A stretch of 64,000 nucleotides of DNA from Neoceratodus forsteri (taxonomy: Eukaryota; Chordata; Ceratodontiformes; Ceratodontidae), in NCBI GenBank assembly GCA_016271365.2, contig CM057459.1, positions 486,403,501 through 486,467,500 of the forward strand, written 5' to 3'. A program made the translations under genes and the position numbers. Under the pieces are notes generated by a model. That model was not told the origin of the DNA. It saw only the letters and a list, made by a program, of their open reading frames with translations, and searched no databases. Below, piece after piece: positions 10,392-22,720 of the stretch. The stretch's first letter is position 1; every line of letters starts with the position of its first letter.

Positions 10392-11800
10392 GTGCTTTCT
10401 GACTCTAAATCTGAACATCAGTCGTCACCCCCAGGTATGCTCTCTATGTCTGCTCAAGGGGTTTCCAAGCAATCTTCTGATCTTCCCGGCATAGGTGTGG
10501 GTCTGAACAAACAGCAAGCTAGCTATGCATCGTTATTTAAAAAGCCTGATGTACCTGCTAGAAAACGTTTTGTGGCTAGGATTTATTACTGATGGGGTTT
10601 AGAACTGCCACCGGACCATAATTATGTAGGCAAACACCTTATTATCGATTCGTTACACTTTAAACCTTTGGATGTATATGCTTTTATTCATACTTCTGGG
10701 GACCATAACTTTGATGTTTCTTTCCTCTCTGCTGGTATGTTGGACACATTTTGGGCAGTATATTATGAGGTGTGATTGCATCCAATCTGGAAACCCTTTG
10801 TGGTCATTCCTATTACTAGACCTACAGCAAAAGTTATTACCATTTTGTTTAGGAATGAAGGTGTAAATGCTTTAGACATTATCTATTGGCTGGAGAAACG
10901 CTGCCCTGTGAATGGCATTCCACATGCCTTAATCGATGATAATGGCTTTTGGATCGGGGGGGGTGAAAATTTACAATTCAGCTGAAAATGTCAGAAGATG
11001 GTATCCACCACCTTCCCAATTGTTTTTACATTGGGCGGGATAGAGGGATTTTGTTTTATCCTGGTCAACCCTGATCATGTTATTGGTGTGGTTCCCTGAA
11101 ACACTTAAACTCAGACTGTGACCAGCTTAAGTGTGCTGCCTGTGGTACACTGGGGCATTCAGTCACATTTTGTACTGTCCCCCTTCCTGCAATCTGTGTG
11201 GTGAGGATTCCCATGTGTTTGCTACTTGTCCTTGGGCTGCCCACAATTCCACGGACTTTATGGAACATGATTTATACATTTCTAAATCTGCCAAGGCTAA
11301 AGTATCAGAGGAGAGACACAAGGAGACAGCCACAAATTTTAGGTCCCAGGAGACCGATAGTGGTACTGCTCAGTCTTTCCAGTGGCCTGCGCCTGATCTT
11401 CAGGGCTCAAGTGGCGAAGTCTTTCAGCCTCAGGAGCCTCCGATGGCACCCCGGACCTTCACATCTAACCATTCCATCTCCTGTAGCCCCAGTTATTCCA
11501 CCCCCCTCTCAAACGGTGGAGATTGAGGAAATTGGGGAAGATTTGGAATCTGACTTCCAATCAGTCACGACCAAAACAATATCCAACACTTGTATAAAGG
11601 AGAAACCTGAACAGACGGTTTCCTTGGAGAACCCTTATGAACCTCTGCAAAGTTGGGGAGACAGTATGGAAAGTGATGACCTGGAAGTACCGGTCCCTTC
11701 CTCCCAGGCTGATTTAGTGGCAACCCCCTCTCAAGTAGTGGATTCCTCAGTGGGGGGGGGGGTTAAAAGAAGAAGCACTCATTCTCGAAAAAAAAATGAT
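10392..11800 (+). pseudogene. LINE copy 2 ORF1, nucleic-acid-binding protein with three CCHC knuckles, frameshifted
   Basis: Packaging-type ORF1. The middle part reads across several frames: GVNALDIIYWLEKRCP and LIDDNGFWIGGGE align in wording with copy 3 (GVNVADFNFWI, LILDENGLWIGG). Then come three C-x2-C-x4-H-x4-C knuckles near 11072-11230: CYWCGSLKHLNSDC, CAACGTLGHSVTFC and, after a frameshift, CNLCGEDSHVFATC. The rest is Ser/Pro-rich and acidic. Stops and shifts (for example 10591, 10980, 11200) make it a pseudogene. The start is uncertain; coding-like sequence may extend left to about 10083. Confidence 0.75.
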
Positions 11801-11852
11801 TGGTTTACTTTTGTATTCTATTTTTTTGTTCACATCCTTCCTTCATTGAACT

Positions 11853-14800
11853 ATGACTATGACTTCTTTTTCGTTAGCTAGCCTTAAAGTTAATAGTATT
11901 AGATCGGCTTTTAAAAGGAAGACGACTTTTCTGACTTTAAAATCTCTACAGTATGATGTGTGTTTTTTGCAGGATGTCTGGTTATATACTATTCATGATC
12001 TTGAGCAGGCCTCAAGGGAGTGGTTGGTATGGCTCTCCTTTTGGTCTTTGGGACAGGAGCAATGTTCTGGTCATGGTTTCTGCTTTCAAATACAAGGGGT
12101 TGTTCTCCAGAAAGTGGTGGATGTAGAACCAGGTAAGGTAATGTTGCTAGATGTGGTTTGGCCGGAGATCAGGTATAGATTTATAAATATTTATGCTCCA
12201 CAGCAAAAAGCCACAAGGGTAGCATTATTGAAAAAAACGAAACCATATTTTTTTACTTCTCGACTTGTTATCTGGAGGGAGGGGAATTTAACATTGACCT
12301 GGTACACAAACCGAACAAAAAAATATACTGTGATGTGCATGAAATGCGGCAGATAGTTCAGGATGCTGATTTGGTGGATGTTTTTGCATGGAATCCATGG
12401 TATACCTTTTCAAAGGGTAATTTAGCATCTAGGATTATTTTTTATGTTCCAAATCTATTGGGCTGTTTACAGGCAGAGTGCTTCCTGTTGAATCGTCTGA
12501 CCATAACCTGATTGGTTTACATATTAATACATCTACCTTTTCTTTATATGGTCCAGGTGTGTGATGAGCCAATGTACAGTTATTCGAGCATGAGGGTTTT
12601 AATGAAGGATCTTCAGGATTGATTGAGGATAGGGGTACTGTGAGTTTTCTTTATGATTCTTTGATAGACCGGTGGGTGGATACAAAAGAATGCATTTGTA
12701 ATTATTTTTCAACATTTTCTAGATTTCTGTCTGATAAACAGCATCATCAAGCTGATTGTCTTAGACAAGAATTATATTATTTGTTTTCTAGGACACATGA
12801 TTCACAGGGTGATTATGAGGATCGTATCAGGGAACTCAAACAGGAATTGACCAAACTTCAATATAATAGACAAAAGTCATTGGATTTTGAGCAGAAATTT
12901 GGAGTGGTTGGAAACAAACATTGAGTTAATCCATATGAAAATTGTAAAAATAGAATGCACAACAAACAAATAGACAGCCTGGTAAATGAGCAAGGCCAGA
13001 CCATTAGAGAAACTTCAGACATTCTGATTTATATAGCGGACTATATTACACATACTTTTGAGATCCCTGTTATGAACACTCAGGATATGTCATTATTAGT
13101 ACAGGTAGCTGATTTGCCTCAGGTGACCCAAGTGCAATGACTGAACTTGTTGAAACCCTTTTCATTAGAAGAATTGGAACTAGTGATGGCAAATCTTAAA
13201 GATATGATTGCACCCGGGTCTGATGGTTTACCTCCTGAAATGTATAAAAGATTATGGGGCTTAATTCCTGAACAGTGGTTATCGGTTTTTAATGCCTTTT
13301 TAGAGGAGGATCGGCTTACAGAACATATGTATGAGGGTATGATGATTTTTTTGTTTAAAAAAGGTGATAAAGAGGATTTGAACCATTGGAGGCCTATCAC
13401 CTTATTGAATTCCGATTTTAAGATTTTTACAAAATTATTGGGAAATAGGATAAAACTTTATTAAACTTCCTTAATTCATTCCTCTCAATATTGTTCGGTC
13501 CCAGGTAGATCAATTCAGGATGCTTTGATTTTGATTCGTGAGTTATTTTTTCAAGGTCATCAAGGGAAGTGTAAAGGATATTTATTTAGCTTTGATCAGA
13601 CTAAGGCTTTTGATTATGTTTCGCAAGAGTTAATTTGGCTAGCCTTAAAAGCCTATGGTTTTCCAAGCATATTTATAAACTGGCTTTGTATGTGTTATTC
13701 CTTGGCTTTTGTTAGACCTTTAGTTAATGGATGGCTGGGGAAACCCTGTTATATATGAAGAGGAGTTAGGCAAGGTTGCCCATTAAGTCCTTTATTGTTT
13801 GTTTTAAGCCTAGATCCCATTATTCGTGTGATACAGAGATCCCCACTTCTACCAGGTGTAGGGAGGGTAGGATTGCTTAGTATTAAGACGATCTGTTATG
13901 CGGATGATCTGTGCATAGCAGTCCTGTCTAAATGAATCGGTCATTTGTTATGTCTAGTCTTACTTGTTTTTTTGAGGTGTATTGGTTCTTGTTTGAACTT
14001 CCATAAAAGTATTTGCTTTAATTTGCAGAGGTTTCAGGACGAGGATACTTACCTGGGGGGTGTCCAAGTGGTAGATTCTCCGCATAAGATTTTGGGATTA
14101 TATTTTGGGGTACAGGATACGGCACTATATAACTGAGAAATTCAAATAAATATAGGTAGGGAAAGGGTTAGTAAATGGAATAAGTGGTCCATGGGGAAGA
14201 AAAAGAAGGTGTATTTAATTAAAACTTTTCTTTTTCCCTTATTTTTGTATGTCAGTCATATATTTCTCCTTCCAAATAAATGTTTTGTGCCCCTGTTAAA
14301 TATTTTTTTCTCATGCTTCTGGGGGAGTCGGTTAAATCCAGTCAAACAGAACATTTTGTATTTAGATTACAAATATTGGGGTGTTCGGATGCTTTAGCGA
14401 ATTGTCTTCTTTTTTTTCAATTTTTTTGTATTCAAACGTCAAACCAATTTGTCAACAGAGAGAGATAATGAATGGGTAGGGATGGTTTCATCTCAATTGA
14501 GGGACATTTTGCAGGAATGGCAGAGAAATTCTTTTATTCATAAAAATGTGAGGAAATATGATTTATCGCCCGACTGGTCTTTAGTTTTTGATTTAATTAA
14601 AAATTGGAAAATTACATGGCAAATGGCTCTAGAATTTCAAAGGAAGAAATTGTACCTGGTAATTATGGATACCTTTTTTTCAGAAAATGTTTTTCCGGCA
14701 TTTATGGACCTGGAAAAAAAACACATTGGTGATCGTTTAATAAATGAATACCCATTGCAAAGTGGGATATTGCCTGGCTGGGAGTACATGAGAAAATTAA

Positions 14801-15221
14801 TACTAGAGGAAATCACAAGCATAAACAGTTAGTAGACAGATTTTGTTTTCGTGAGTCCTGTCCTCAGAACATTGAAACAGTGAATCATTTATATTTTGAA
14901 TGTCCATTTGCTATTCAATTTTGGTTCATTTGGAGGCAGAGGCATTGGGCTCATTTATGGAAATCATGGAATGCTAGATCGTTGTTTTTTGGTCTTTTCC
15001 CTCCTACATGGGGCCAATATAACTCTAGTACTCTAAATTTGATTGCAGTGATAATTTTGTATTGGATATGGCAAGTTCAGTGTTGCTTTTTATTTCAACA
15101 AAAATATATATCTCCGAGTGATTTATACGACAGAATTAGAAGTAACATCGAATGTATCTGTGAAGGTGAAAGGAAAATCTTAAAAAGGAACATTTGGGAA
15201 AGGTATTGGGGTTTTTGGTAA
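11853..15221 (+). pseudogene. LINE copy 2 ORF2 (endonuclease - reverse transcriptase), decayed
   Basis: The N-terminal AP-endonuclease-like part (11853-12356) includes LKVNSIRSAFKR, FLQDVW and FINIYAPQQ, followed by shifted remnants with SSDHNLIG near 12495. A helical linker is at 12619-12924. RT spans 13147-14136: APGSDGLPPEMYK, KKGDKEDLNHWRPITLLNSD, FDQTKAFDYV, GVRQGCPLSPLLFV and an intact CYADD near 13894. Thumb and C-terminal regions follow (14191-15221), with a Cys/His motif at about 14850-14920. Stops at 13462, 13756 and 13933, among others, break the frame. The target specificity proposed for the family would reside in the endonuclease. Confidence 0.88.
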
Positions 15222-15597
15222 CATTTGAGTGTTTGGATTTTTGGATAAGACTACCATTATGGTGAGGATACTGCCTTTTGCCCTTGTATACACTGTGTTT
15301 TTCATTATATGATATGTTTCTACATCTTTCCGATATGAGGTGTTCTACTTGTATGTGTTTTTTGAATTTTTCTTTACATGTAAGTTGTGCAGTGATCATT
15401 GTGTGGACCTTCTTGTTTTTTTTCTTCCATTTCCTTTTTGAGGACTGTAGTTTTATGTTGGGACACAGGATAGTCCCTTTTTTTAGGATTCTTGAGTTCA
15501 TAGTTTTCATTTTTTCTGTTTACATTGTTGAATATATTGGATGTTTATTTTTTATAATTTTTTATGTTTGTATGTATTTTATGATTTTAATAAAAAT

Positions 15598-15700
15598 TTC
15601 CCTACTCTTTTTTTCGATAAGTGCCATAGGATCTTTAACATCCACTTGAACTACCACCAATCCAGGCAGGTGGGACCATGGTTTAACGTCTCATCTGAAA
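15598..15700 (-). mobile_element. tRNA-derived SINE, 3'-domain fragment in inverted orientation
   Basis: The reverse complement reads GATGAGACGTTAAACC, then AGGTGGATGTTAAAGAT-like wording, GGCACTTATCGAAAAA and GAGTAGGGAAA. It matches the SINE at 49470-49580 and stops exactly where LINE copy 2 begins. The match is lost beyond about 15700, so the head is truncated or diverged. The other half would be expected left of LINE copy 1, outside the window. Confidence 0.75.
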
Positions 15701-16139
15701 TAAACATTTATGTATCTAGGAAGTCCACATTAGCAGTATTCTTAAGTTTAAACAAAGTCCATGACGTGAAAACCGGCACTCCCTTCCAATAAATAGTTGT
15801 CATGTTGTGCGTTTCACAATGTCATCTCACGATGATGATCTCACTTGGGTCGGGCTGGCTAATAGACTGAGGATGATGAGGTTCTTTTGAAAATACAGCA
15901 GATGCAATTTTTTTAAACTTGATTTGCCATGTCAGTTTTAAATTAATAGGGGAAACTGCCTTGTGCTTCTGACAGAAACAGATGCTGTTACATAGCACTT
16001 GAGGGACAGCTCTGTTCTGTTATGCGGCTATGCATAAGTAGCTACTGCAGCATAATAAATAGAACTGACTTTGCTGGTGCAGCATAACTATGTATGGAAA
16101 GTGATGGATGTTTGGTGGACACAATGTTCCATCATACAC
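15701..16139. other. No feature recognised
   Basis: AT-rich, without ORFs of note. 'GTTATGC..CTATGCATAA' and 'GCAGCATAA' recur locally, but I cannot call an element. Confidence 0.4.
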
Positions 16140-16990
16140 TATGTAAAATTTGTGAGCAGAAAAAGATTGCTTTGTACGTTCTATCTGCCTAGATGTTGCC
16201 TGCCCAATCTCTTCCTGCAGACCCTAATTGTTGTCTGGTGACACTATTCATCATTCCTATTTTCTCATATACCCCATGCTTATCCCATGCATTTTTTGAA
16301 GTCCCCCACTGTTTTTGCCTCCATCACATCTGCTGGTAGTCTGTTCCAGGCATTTACCACCATTTGTGTGAAGATGCATTTCCTCACATCTCTCTTAAAG
16401 TTCCTACCAGCTTCACTGCATGCCCCCTGGTTATGGTGCTCTGCTTCTGTACCCCATTCACCCCTGTGAGATACTTGTACAGTCTCCAGAAGATGTTCTG
16501 AAAGACTATGGCCCCACAGCCATTGCACTACACTACTCCCATGATCTTTCCCTGCTTAGCCTAGTGTCTATTAGAACTGTCATACCCTTCTACCTCTTTC
16601 CTACTCCTCTGTACCACCATTTGTGTGAAGACACATTTCCTCACATCTCTCTTAAAGTTCCTACCAGCTTCACTGCATGCCCCTGGTTATGGTGCTCTGC
16701 TTCTGTACCCCATTCACCCCTGTGAGATACTTGTACAGTCTCCAGAAGATGTCCTGAAAGACTATGGCCCCACAGCCATTGCACTACACTACTCCCATGA
16801 TCTTTCCCTGCTTAGCCTAGTGTCTATTAAAACTGTCATACCCTTCCACCTCTTTCCTACTCCCCTGTACCCCTCCCTTTTGCTTCCCTTAAACTGTTTT
16901 TCACCCTACCCTAGAAAGGGTGTCTCATGCTTTCCCATTTGTAACCCTACTACATTTTCCTATCTTTTCCTGGAAGACTACTGACCCTTA
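16140..16990 (-). mobile_element. CR1-like LINE, 5'-truncated 3' end
   Basis: The minus strand encodes the usual end of CR1-type ORF2: RKCIFTQMVVNAWNRLPADV followed by EAKTVGDFKK near 16280-16380, then a 3' UTR to about 16140. The upstream part is doubled by a tandem duplication. No RT is present. Clade (CR1 against L3-like) is not resolved. Confidence 0.7.
16358..16871. repeat. 257-bp tandem duplication within the CR1 fragment
   Basis: CATTTGTGTGAAGA starts at 16361 and again at 16618. The two units (16358-16614, 16615-16871) are nearly identical, differing at a few positions such as ATGCAT/ACACAT and CCCCC/CCCC. This is recent relative to the CR1 itself. Confidence 0.85.
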
Positions 16991-17583
16991 CACTGTAGTT
17001 CTGTACTGTTGCTACAAGTGCTGGTTAAAATTTACTTCCTGGTATCTCACTTCAACTTGCCTCACATCAATTTCTTGGAGTTGTCCCTGGTGCTTACATT
17101 CCCATTCAGGCTGAACAATTCCACGCCATTCACTTTATTTAGCCCATGGTAGTATTTGTATTTTATTTTTATTTATTTGTGTCTAGGATTACAAAGTACC
17201 TTTGAGCCAAGGCTCTTTTACAAAGGTTCCACGTCATGCTGGTTAAAGGGTAACAGACACTAAAACATAAAACAGTTACAGGTACATGGTTTTAGACAGT
17301 AACTTTGATTGACAAAATCAGACTGAGTGATGAGTAACTCAAGAAACAATAAGAGGAAGAGGGCAAGAAGGGGAGAGGGCTGAGGGTAGGGGAAGGCATA
17401 GGCATAGAGGGTCAGGGTGAGGCAGTCAAGGGGCCTTGTCAGGACAGACACAGGGCAAGTGCATTAAAAGTTGCATTGGACAGTAAAGTGCAAGAAGAGA
17501 GGGCAGAAACTGACACCTATAATGTCAGAAGCAGTGTAGGGAATGAAGATGTTATGGGGTGCAAACACAGGTGGAGGTGCCAG

Positions 17584-20500
17584 TTATGGAGTGGTGGAGC
17601 TTTTTTTTTTGAATGCTCCAAGCATTGCTGTGGATGAGGTGTCACTAGAGAGCTCATTCAGCCAACTCAGAGCCCTGTATGCAAATGACCTCTGACCTTG
17701 GGATGTGCAGCAGCGGGGGATTTGAAGGATTTGGGGCTTAGAGCTCCTGGTGTTGTGGTTGGTGATTTTGGGTTTGAGGAGGGAGCTGACTCCTGCTGGT
17801 GCCTTTCCCATCATGATTTTCTTAGCAGTGATGCAGGTTTGGTATTTGATTCAGTTGTTCAGTTGCAGCCAGCCTGTTTTGGGGTAGAGGTCGCAGGTGT
17901 GGGTGAGACGGTGGGAACCAGTAAAGAGTCAGCAGGCTTGATTGAGGGAAGTCAAAACATGCCTGAGAGATGAGATTGTGGCAGATCCATATATAATGAG
18001 ACCATAGTCAATGATACTGATGATGGAGCTCTGGACAGCTATGGACAGAGCTTCTGGGGTTAGATGTTTCCTATGTCAGAATAGTAGGCCCATCCTGGTG
18101 TTGGCTACTTTTGCCATGTTATTGATGTGTGGGACATAGGAGAGATTACAGTCGAGGGTGAGGCCAAGATATTTGAAGGTATGAACTTGTTCGAGGGTGA
18201 TACCTTGCTTGGTTTTAATGGAGAGCTGATATTGTTTGTATTTGTTTTGGGAGCTGCAGAAGATCATGGTCTTTGTTTTTTCTGGTTAAGGATAAGTCTG
18301 TGTTTTGTGAACCAGTTTTCAACTGCAGAGAAGGCCTGTTGGAGGTTACCTTGTAGATGGACTGGATCATGGTGGGATGCCAGGATGACAACATCATCCA
18401 CATAGAGTAGGATCTGTTCAGGGCAGGATTCTGGCAGTGAGTTCAGAAAAAGGCTAAAAAGGAGGGGGCCCAAGATTGAGCCCTGTGGGATACTGGACCA
18501 GACTGGTCATTGGTCTGAGAGTGTGCCAGAAATTCTCACTCTTTGGTAGCGGTTGTCTAAGTAGCTTTTGAAGCAGTTCACCGAGTTAGGTGAGAACCCT
18601 GCTAGTCGAAGCTGGGCAAGTAGGAGATTGTGGTTGATGGTATCAAAGGCTTTAGTTAAGTCAATGAAGGTGGACCCAGTAAGATGACTGTTATCGAGTG
18701 AGTGATGGATTGCACCAGTGATTTCAAGTAGCACCGTGAAGGTGCTGTGACCTTTTCTAAAGCCACGTTGCTCCTTGCACAGGATGTTATGATTGTCTAG
18801 GAAGTCGGTGAGCTTGTCTGACACAATCCGTTCTAGGGCCTTGGAGAGTGGAGGTAGGATGAAAATTGGACGGTAATTCTCAGTAGCTGTTTTGTCACCA
18901 CTTTTATGAATTGGGGTTACCGTGGCAGATTTCCATAAGTCAGGGAACTGTCTGAGGCTGAGGGAGAGGTTGAAAATCCTGGTCATTGGTCAGAGTACTT
19001 CTTCAAGTGTGAGTGATAGCAGTTCGAGGTCGAGGGAGTCACTGCTGGCTCTGGAGTTGCAAATAGCTTTGGTAACATAGCTGCGGACTTGATGCATTTT
19101 TACTGCATTAAAGAAGAAGGGAGGGTGGCTGGAGGTGGCTGGGGTAAGGGGAACCACCTCATCGAAAAAACCCTGTGGGAATACAGCACTGAGGTCCATG
19201 GAGGTGTCATCGAATGTATCAGCAATGAGTTTCTGGTCAAGTGTATTTTCACCATTTATGCTGAGTACTGATGGGGGTGATTTAGATTACTTCCTGGTGA
19301 CTTCTTTAATGTTATTCCAGAAGTACTTACCCTTGCCCCATAAGTTAGTGAGAGCATTATGGGAATTTGTGGTCTTCATATCCCGGATATATTTGGTGCA
19401 GTCATTTCATGCATGTTTATAGTTAGCAATATCAACTTGTCTCCCAGTGTTTCTGGCAATCTTCCAAAGGTGATCTTGAGCTTTTAGTCATCTAAGTAGG
19501 TCTCCGGGAGCCAGGGATTACATAGGGCTTTGGCCTTGCTCTTGAGGGGTGCAAATATGTTGCATGTTTGGTTGAAGATCCTGGTGAAGTGTTCCAGTGT
19601 GGTGTTCACATTGGTTGCAGTGAGAATTGGTGACCAATCCTGTTGATAAGGAAGGTTTTCAGATGAGGTAGCTTGCCTCTAGGTAGAACTCGGCTAGTAA
19701 TGGTTTTGGGGAAGGTCTTGAAGAATTCATTGGACCAGTAGCAGATGACAAGGGAGTGGTCACTAAGTGTGTCAGGGAAGACAGTGGTGTTTGTGATCCT
19801 GGTGGGATGGCTTGTTAGGATCCAATCCAGAAGGGTGCTGGTACCCATTTTATAGCTTGTCCTGGTTGGGGAGCTAACCATCTGAGAAAGGTTTGCTGCT
19901 GCTATCAAGTTCCTGTATGCCCCTGCCTCTGCAGCAGGCCAGTTAATATTAAAGTCACTGAGGAGGATGGTTTCTGAGTCAGGTAAGAGAGATTTGGTAA
20001 ACTCCAGGACTGCATTAAGCCCATTACCTTACTCTCTCAGTGGAATGTAGACTGTGACAACTGTGATGGCTTTGTTGTGTGCACTGAGAAGGATCTTGAC
20101 AGGAAGAATCTGTGCAGTGGTGATTTGGGGGGTTAAGTTGATGAGGTACTCCTGGATCATGTGCTTAAGGTACAGAGTGCAGCCACTACCTCTTTTTGAT
20201 GTTCGATCAAGCCGATAGACATTATACCGGGGGGGGGGGTGATAGCATGGTCGGGAACTGAAGGTGAGAGCCAGGTTTCTACAACTGCTAGTATGTCTGG
20301 GTTATGCTGGCAGGCAAAAGTCTGAAGGGCATCAATTTTGTGAAGAAGACTGCATATGTTAAGTGAGATTATTGAGAGGGATCCTGGTTGATTGGTCTGA
20401 GTTGTTCTTATTGTAGGGGCTGGTCCAGGATTGGGATGAATGTTTCCAGACAATAGCAGGAGAAGAAATATACATTTTAGAGTACTGGTGTGAGATACCC

Positions 20501-20690
20501 ATGACTGGCATCTATTGTTTTGGGCCAGAGAACTCCGAGATTCACCAGGGCAAGTAAACGGTTGGAGCCGTGGGTAAAGCATGGCAGTAGTAGCTGTGGA
20601 CAGGGGGAGAACCCAATGGCCATTTGGATGAGAGGGCCATTTCATAGTGATTGGAGATGGCCAAGGTGGGTACATGAGATCGAGAGGGAG
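17584..20690 (-). pseudogene. L2-like ORF2 (endonuclease and reverse transcriptase), decayed
   Basis: The N-terminal side includes GNIHPNPGP (about 20424-20447), similar to the 2A-type motifs found in some CR1/L2 ORFs, then SIISLNICSLLHKIDAL and AVVETWLSPSV of the endonuclease, with LSDHSLV near 19747-19773. RT at 18986-18076 has WKSATVTPIHKSGDK, NYRPIFILPPLSKALERIV, RGFRKGHST, FIDLTKAFDTINH, GPLLFSLFLN and LYVDDVVILA (18393-18404). The end has RSFAYRALSWLNELSSD near 17660. Frame breaks lie at about 18507/18473, 18990-19600 and 19908-20157. Confidence 0.85.
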
Positions 20691-21406
20691 GGTACCATGG
20701 AGGGGGTGAAAGAGCGTGAGTTGGTAGATGTTCGGGACAGTGGGGAAGCATGAGTGGGGGGATATAGGAGCGGGAAGAGGGCAAACAAGGTGAGGAGAAA
20801 GGGGTACAGAGTACCAGTGTCATGCATGATTCAATGTGAATGGGGGGAATGGGCACAGGGTGCTGGGTAGGTGGGAGGCAGCTAGTGAAAGTGGCAGGAG
20901 GTACACAATGAGGTGGAGGCTTGGGGGCAGGGGGAACTAGGTAAGTAGGTGGATGAGGGATAATGGGCAGAGGGTGGGACAGTGAGGAGACAAGGGCAGT
21001 AGCAAAAGAGGAGGATGTAGCTGAGAGTTAGTGGGGGGCATTAATGAGTGTAACAAGACAGGAAGACAGGAGGTAGCAACTCTAGAATAGAGTTCAGGAG
21101 TGAAAGGGTGCATGGGAGCTATGGAATGCCAAAGGGGGGTTGGCCAGTCACAGACTGATGGAGTGACTAGCAGTAGGAGATATAAGGAGGGTGTCAGGCA
21201 CAGAAAGCAGGCAGGGGCAGTGAGGGGACTGAGTTGATTAGTAGAGGGGGATGAGGAGCAGGGAGGAGGGAGAGTGAGCAGTAAAGAGAGGAGGTACAGG
21301 AGAGAGAGAGTATCCAATAGGAAACAAAAGGGCGGTTCCCTAGGCAGAAGTGGGCAGAGCTAAGGTCTATTTAATTAAGGTGGTAGGTGGAGGAGGGGGG
21401 TTGGTG

Positions 21407-22718
21407 AAAATTTTCTTCCGAAACCCACTGAAGTCTATGGGCACAGAGACCAGCAGAACAGTTTGAATCAGTCAAGATTGCATGGCCAATCAGTGGCCGC
21501 GTGGAGCACAACAGTCCAACAGAAGATGGAAGCAACAGGCAGCGGCCAATGGGAGCCTATCAGCACTTCCTGGTTTGGTCTGGGAGCTTACCAGCAAGAG
21601 GAGGGTTCCTTGGCGGTGAGCAGTAGTGGTGTGGACAGCTGGCCCAGGTAGCCCCGGCCACTCAGATGTTTCCCCAATCAGGGGCTGAGAGATCTGAGGG
21701 AAGGAACACAGCAACAGATTGTGAGTCACAGTAATAACAAAGGGTGACACTGGAAAGTAAATCAGGGGCGTGTGCAGTGGAGAGACAGAGGGAATTGGCA
21801 GAGGGGTGGGGGGAGGCTGCCACAGACAAGAGAAATAAGCTTGAACTGGCACCAGGGGGAGGACAGAGGGGAGATTTAGTAGAATATGAAATTTACAAGA
21901 GGAGGAGGAGAAGAGAGATGCAGGGTTTAGCAGCAGGGGGGAGGGGGGAGAGAATGAGTGAATGCAGAGGGGCAGAAATTACTTCACAGCTCTAAATTAC
22001 AGCAGTTTCCAATTGCACTTTACAGTTCAATGCTAAAACATTTAGGCAGGTATACACAATTAATTTTGACTTTGACAAAAAAATAGCAAGCAGCCTAGTA
22101 ATTTAGCCTAGATTATCGGCTGAGACCCAGAGTTTTTAGAAGTCGAGTGCTAAGAACATCAAGACTGGTCTACACATTAATTGAGACTTTAACAGAAAAA
22201 TAAGCAAGCTGTCCAGCAATTTAGCCAAAATTTTCTTCCGAAACCCACTGAAGTCTATGGGTGCAGAGCCCAGCAGAAAAGTTTGAATCAGTCAAGATTG
22301 CAGGGCCAATCAGTGGCCGCGCAGAGCACAATAGTCCAACAGGAGATGGAAGCAACAGGCAGCAGCCAATGGGAGCCTTTCATCACTTCCCGGTTCAGCC
22401 TGGGAGCTTACCAGCAAGAGGAGAGTTCCTTGGCAGTGAGCAGTGATGGTGTGGACAGCTGGCCCAGGTAGTCCCAGCCACTCAGATGTTTCCCCGATCA
22501 GAGGCTGAGAGATCAGCAAGAGGAGGGTTCCTTGGTGGTGAGCAGTGGTGGTGTGGACAGCTGGCCCAGGTAGCCCTGGCCACTCAGATGTTTCCCCGAT
22601 CAGGGGCTGAGAGATCAGCAAGAGGAGGGTTCCTTGGCGGTGAGCAGCGGTGGTGTGGATGTCTGGCCCAGGTAGCCCCGGCCGCTCAGATGTTTCCCCG
22701 ATCAGGGGCTGAGAGATC
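21407..22718 (-). promoter_or_regulatory. L2-like 5' UTR built of repeated modules (candidate promoter monomers)
   Basis: Three contiguous 102-bp units, 22413-22514, 22515-22616 and 22617-22718, begin AGCAAGAGGAG and end GCTGAGAGATC. A fourth single unit is at 21593-21694. The larger block AAAATTTTCTTCCGAAACCC...GAGAGATC occurs twice (21407-21694, 22227-22514; offset 820). Between them another module (ACACA..TTAAT..GACTTT..AGCAAGC..CAATTTAGCC) is also doubled (about 22056-22107, 22170-22225). CCAAT motifs recur (GGCCAATCAG, GCCAATGGGAG). A tandem-monomer 5' promoter is inferred by analogy with monomeric LINE promoters. Confidence 0.7.
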
Positions 22719-22720
22719 CC

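Larger units (their letters stand above)
9690..15597 (+). mobile_element. Tx1-like non-LTR retrotransposon, copy 2, essentially full length
   Basis: About 5.9 kb: 5' UTR, ORF1 with three CCHC knuckles, ORF2 with AP endonuclease, RT and C-terminal Cys/His domain, AT-rich 3' UTR ending AATAAAAA. The 5' end resembles that of copy 3 (CAG..AGGGGGC). Both ORFs carry stops or frameshifts, but the RT box CYADD is intact. It lies head-to-tail after copy 1 and its 3' end abuts half of an inverted SINE, at the same site used by copy 3. Confidence 0.9.
17150..22720 (-). mobile_element. L2-like LINE, nearly full length
   Basis: Minus-strand order: 5' UTR with tandem and dispersed repeats (22718 to about 21350), Pro/Ser/Leu-rich N-terminal coding region (21320-20540), a 2A-like GNIHPNPGP, endonuclease, RT with YVDD, ORF2 end (about 17590), and a 3' tail with CTTTGTAAAAGAGCCTTGG and (ATTTT/ATAAA)-type repeats at 17155-17180. 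Length, motif order and the microsatellite end fit the L2 / Rex-like part of the CR1 group. Stops and frameshifts make it defective. Confidence 0.85.

Noticed and set aside
17698..17973. 91-codon plus-strand ORF
   Set aside because: Antisense to the L2-like ORF2 end.
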